Shown: positions 61,782 through 64,000 of the stretch, in pieces
Layout: each line of letters begins with the position of its first letter
How positions within the stretch are numbered: the first letter of the stretch is position 1
DNA from: Gari tellinella
Lineage: Eukaryota > Mollusca > Bivalvia > Cardiida > Psammobiidae
Assembly (NCBI GenBank): GCA_922989275.2
Contig: OV277869.1
Location: forward strand, 3,091,190-3,155,189
Length of the DNA stretch: 64,000 bases
Direction of reading: 5' to 3'
Made by a program: the position numbers and the translations under genes
Notes under the pieces: generated by a model
Told to the model about the DNA's origin: nothing
Databases searched by the model: none
What the model saw: only the letters and a program-made list of their open reading frames with translations

Positions 61782-62022
61782 CTTAACCCACTACCCCATA
61801 AATATGCCTTTTTAAGCCTTTAATTTATTCCTCCACTGAAAAAAGTAGTTCCACTTTATACAGTCATGAATACGTACCATACAAAATGTTTTTATATCCT
61901 AGCAGTTGATGGCTAAAAGTAAAGCAGAATGCGCCTTAAGGCGCATTCTGCTTTACTTTCAACCTGCTTTAAGTGGTCACATATCTTCAATACTTGAAAC
62001 AGGCTATGGGGTAGTTGGTTAA
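61782..62022. mobile_element. MITE family C
   Basis: TTAACCCACTACCCCATAAA ... GGGGTAGTTGGTTAA; palindrome GCAGAATGCGCCTTAAGGCG and complement. Confidence 0.82.
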
Positions 62023-62234
62023 GTCATTGTGCATTACTGTTTCTACTTTACTGTTTCATTGTCGAAGAGTGCAAGTGTCATATGTGTTTGTTTATTCCAA
62101 ATTTTGATAATTATATTATTTATTGATGACGTGGTAACAAGTCGAATAAAAGTTAATATTGTTGTACACCTCAAACATCACTTGTTTTGTTCTCCCAATA
62201 AAAGTTTGATTGTACAAGTAATTCAGTGTCTCCT

Positions 62235-62527
62235 GCAACTTCAAATGGACAACTTCAGGTTCCAATTTATTATTTACTCATTATCCCCTGAAACTTCCAA
62301 TGGACAGTTCCAATTTACAGTAAAGGCTGGTCCATTTTAGACTATTTAGGGTTGTTTTTCATAATATATTGCAAAATGACAAACAGTGATGTCCCTGATT
62401 AGAGGGCTCCTGCAGGAGCCCTCTAATCAGGGACTTCACTGTTTGCATTAGACAAGTGTACTCTTCACAGGTACACTTTTGGTAAAGGACGCATATATGG
62501 GTCACTAGAGCTCAATGAGTTAAGTGT
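62235..62527. mobile_element. MITE family H, inverted relative to the others
   Basis: Perfect hairpin CAAACAGTGATGTCCCTGAT..CACTGTTTG at about 62381-62448; arms CCCCTGAAACTTCCAATGGA and GTGTACTCTTCACAGGTACA. Confidence 0.78.
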
Positions 62528-62543
62528 CCATTTTTCTGCCCCT

Positions 62544-62752
62544 TTAACCCATTACCTCATAAACATGCTTTTTTACGCCTTCACTTTATTCCTCCCCCGA
62601 AGAAAATAGTTCCATTTTATACATTTAATGAATATGCACCCTTACAAATATTTTCTATATCCTGGCAGGCGCATTCTGCTTTACTTTCAACCTGTTTTAA
62701 GTGGTCACCTATCTTTCAAAACTAGAAACTGGCTATTGGGTAATGGGTTAAG
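62544..62752. mobile_element. MITE family C, half palindrome
   Basis: TTAACCCATTACCTCATAAA ... GGGTAATGGGTTAA; one palindrome arm is deleted. Confidence 0.75.
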
Positions 62753-62834
62753 TTATGAAAATCAATGTGTGTTTGAGTTTGGAAAAGTGCTCACAACTAC
62801 TATACCCTTTAACCTACAACTGGCAGCCCACATA

Positions 62835-63027
62835 CAGTCGAACTTCGATATCTCGAACTCACTTAACTCAAACTATCCGATATTTCAACACATGAACAGC
62901 ATTATTTCATGCTAGGTTAAGTCAAATATACCCATATTTCAAAGTTAAAACATGGCTAAGCCACGTTTTAACTTTGAAATATGGGTATGGTCGACTTACC
63001 CGAGTTCGAAATAGTGAAGTTTGACTG
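62835..63027. mobile_element. MITE family G
   Basis: TA-flanked, CAGTCGAACTTCGATATCTC ... ATAGTGAAGTTTGACTG; perfect stem ATATTTCAAAGTTAAAACAT and a near complement. Confidence 0.85.
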
Positions 63028-63235
63028 TAGTTTCCAAAAATGCCGACCCCCATGACCTTAACCTCAGTCTCTGCTATTAAACTTCATAATGTGCCACTGG
63101 CTAGCTTTATTATTGTCAGACGACTCTTGTTTACAATGTAATGTAAAACGACAAACGGAAGAACCAGATCAGAGGGCTCCTATTAGAATTCTCTGATTTT
63201 GATCTACAATGTTTAGGAAGTGTATTCTTCCGAGG

Positions 63236-63430
63236 TGAACCTGCGGACGAGGTCCAGTAGTAGCACACTCGACTACAATGTCAGAGGTTGTGAGTTTGAT
63301 CCCACACCAGACCAAGTCCTTTGCATGAGACTTTATATACACTGAGCATCTAAAAGAACCAGAGAACTCTGTTGATAATCGATGTAAATGAGGTGTTGAA
63401 CAACCACTTACTGCAGTACCATAAAGAACT
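63236..63430 (+). mobile_element. tRNA-derived SINE-like repeat
   Basis: Box B-like GAGTTTGATCCCACACC follows a weak box A (GTCCAGTAGTAGCACACTCG). The body GACCAAGTCCTTTGCATGAG and tail CCAGAGAACTCTGTTGATAA match the minus-strand copy at 40182-40430. Confidence 0.6.
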
Positions 63431-63448
63431 CCATCACAGATGACAGCT

Positions 63449-63662
63449 TAACCCTTAGCCTGCCACTCACGACTATAGCTCCATATGCAAACAGCTTGGA
63501 TCCGGATGAGACGCCGAGTAACTCGGCGTCTCATCCGGATCCAAGCTGTTTGACACTCGGACAACATTTTCAGCAATTTTGAGCAACTTTGAAGCACTTT
63601 GAAACTTGAAGCAGACGAGAAATATAGCAGACGACAATTTATTTGGCGGGCTAAGGGTTAAT
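63449..63662. mobile_element. MITE family A, complete
   Basis: TTAACCCTTAGCCTGCCACT at the left, GGCGGGCTAAGGGTTAA at the right. Perfect hairpin CAAACAGCTTGGATCCGGAT..ACGCCGAGTAACTCGGCGT at about 63486-63551. Beyond it (63690-63900) is a decayed family C element. Confidence 0.83.
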
Positions 63663-64000
63663 GCAGGATAAAGGAGTTTTCTGCATTATAGTTATCCTGC
63701 ATTACCCCATAGCTTGCTTCTAGTTTTGAAATTAGCTGACATTCTGCTTTACTTTAAGCCTGTTTAAAACTAACATTTGGTAAAATATAGAAAATAAATT
63801 TTATCATACATATTTATGACTATAAATTTCAACTATTTCCTTCAGTTGAGGAATAAATTAAAGGTGTAAAAAGGTGTATTTATAGGGTAATGAGATTAAT
63901 CAACTATTTGTATTTAAGATCGTTGTAACACAATTCTGAGTGTAAACAAAGTCACAAGGTCAGTAAAGGGCAGCCAATAGTGCATAGCTAAGTGCTACAT

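Noticed and set aside
1..64000. Hairpins as transcription terminators or rRNA/tRNA genes
   Set aside because: The stems are MITE cores in a eukaryotic genome; no rRNA and no complete canonical tRNA were seen.

Overview
The window is animal nuclear DNA: genes are split by GT-AG introns, the sequence is AT-rich, and it is crowded with short inverted-repeat transposons (MITEs). A bivalve mollusc is my best guess, from the style of the repeats and the presence of a Polinton next to TRIM-like genes. That assignment is inference, not demonstrated.

Layout. (1) 1-9079: a single-exon minus-strand gene for a RING-less TRIM-like protein (B-box, coiled coil, proline-rich linker with two PPxY motifs, C-terminal beta-propeller), flanked by MITEs. 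(2) 9080-24015: one complete Polinton/Maverick element of 14,936 bp. Its ends are fixed exactly by a 67-bp perfect terminal inverted repeat beginning AG and a 6-bp target-site duplication CACAGT. On the plus strand it carries a four-exon protein-primed-type family B DNA polymerase (1758 aa predicted). Converging on this is a tightly packed minus-strand block: a spliced zinc-binding/PC4-like protein, a small PC4-like protein, a DD35E integrase with chromodomain, the minor capsid protein, a basic virion-core-like protein, the double jelly-roll major capsid protein (interrupted by one frameshift), the packaging ATPase and two small proteins. No adenovirus-type protease gene was found. An OTU-like cysteine-protease motif lies inside the polymerase. 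(3) 24016-33286: a MITE-rich stretch with nested insertions, a GTA-type simple repeat and two possible minus-strand exons near 28 kb. (4) 33287-54938: a 19-exon plus-strand SENP1/2-type SUMO protease gene whose reading frame closes over all junctions (650 aa), with introns full of MITEs. (5) 54939-64000: no gene I can support; MITEs, tRNA-like elements and a 905-bp foldback element.

The most striking host feature is at 52597-53420. The SENP exon with the catalytic cysteine is present as eight tandem copies at an exact 104-bp period. Each has its own 3' splice site, but only the last (53325-53420) continues in frame to a good donor; the first seven end in the same in-frame stop just after the catalytic motif.

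The other large-scale pattern is the MITE population. Several families with different termini and target sites (TA or TTAA) share related, very stable central hairpins, and nested insertions give a relative order of activity.
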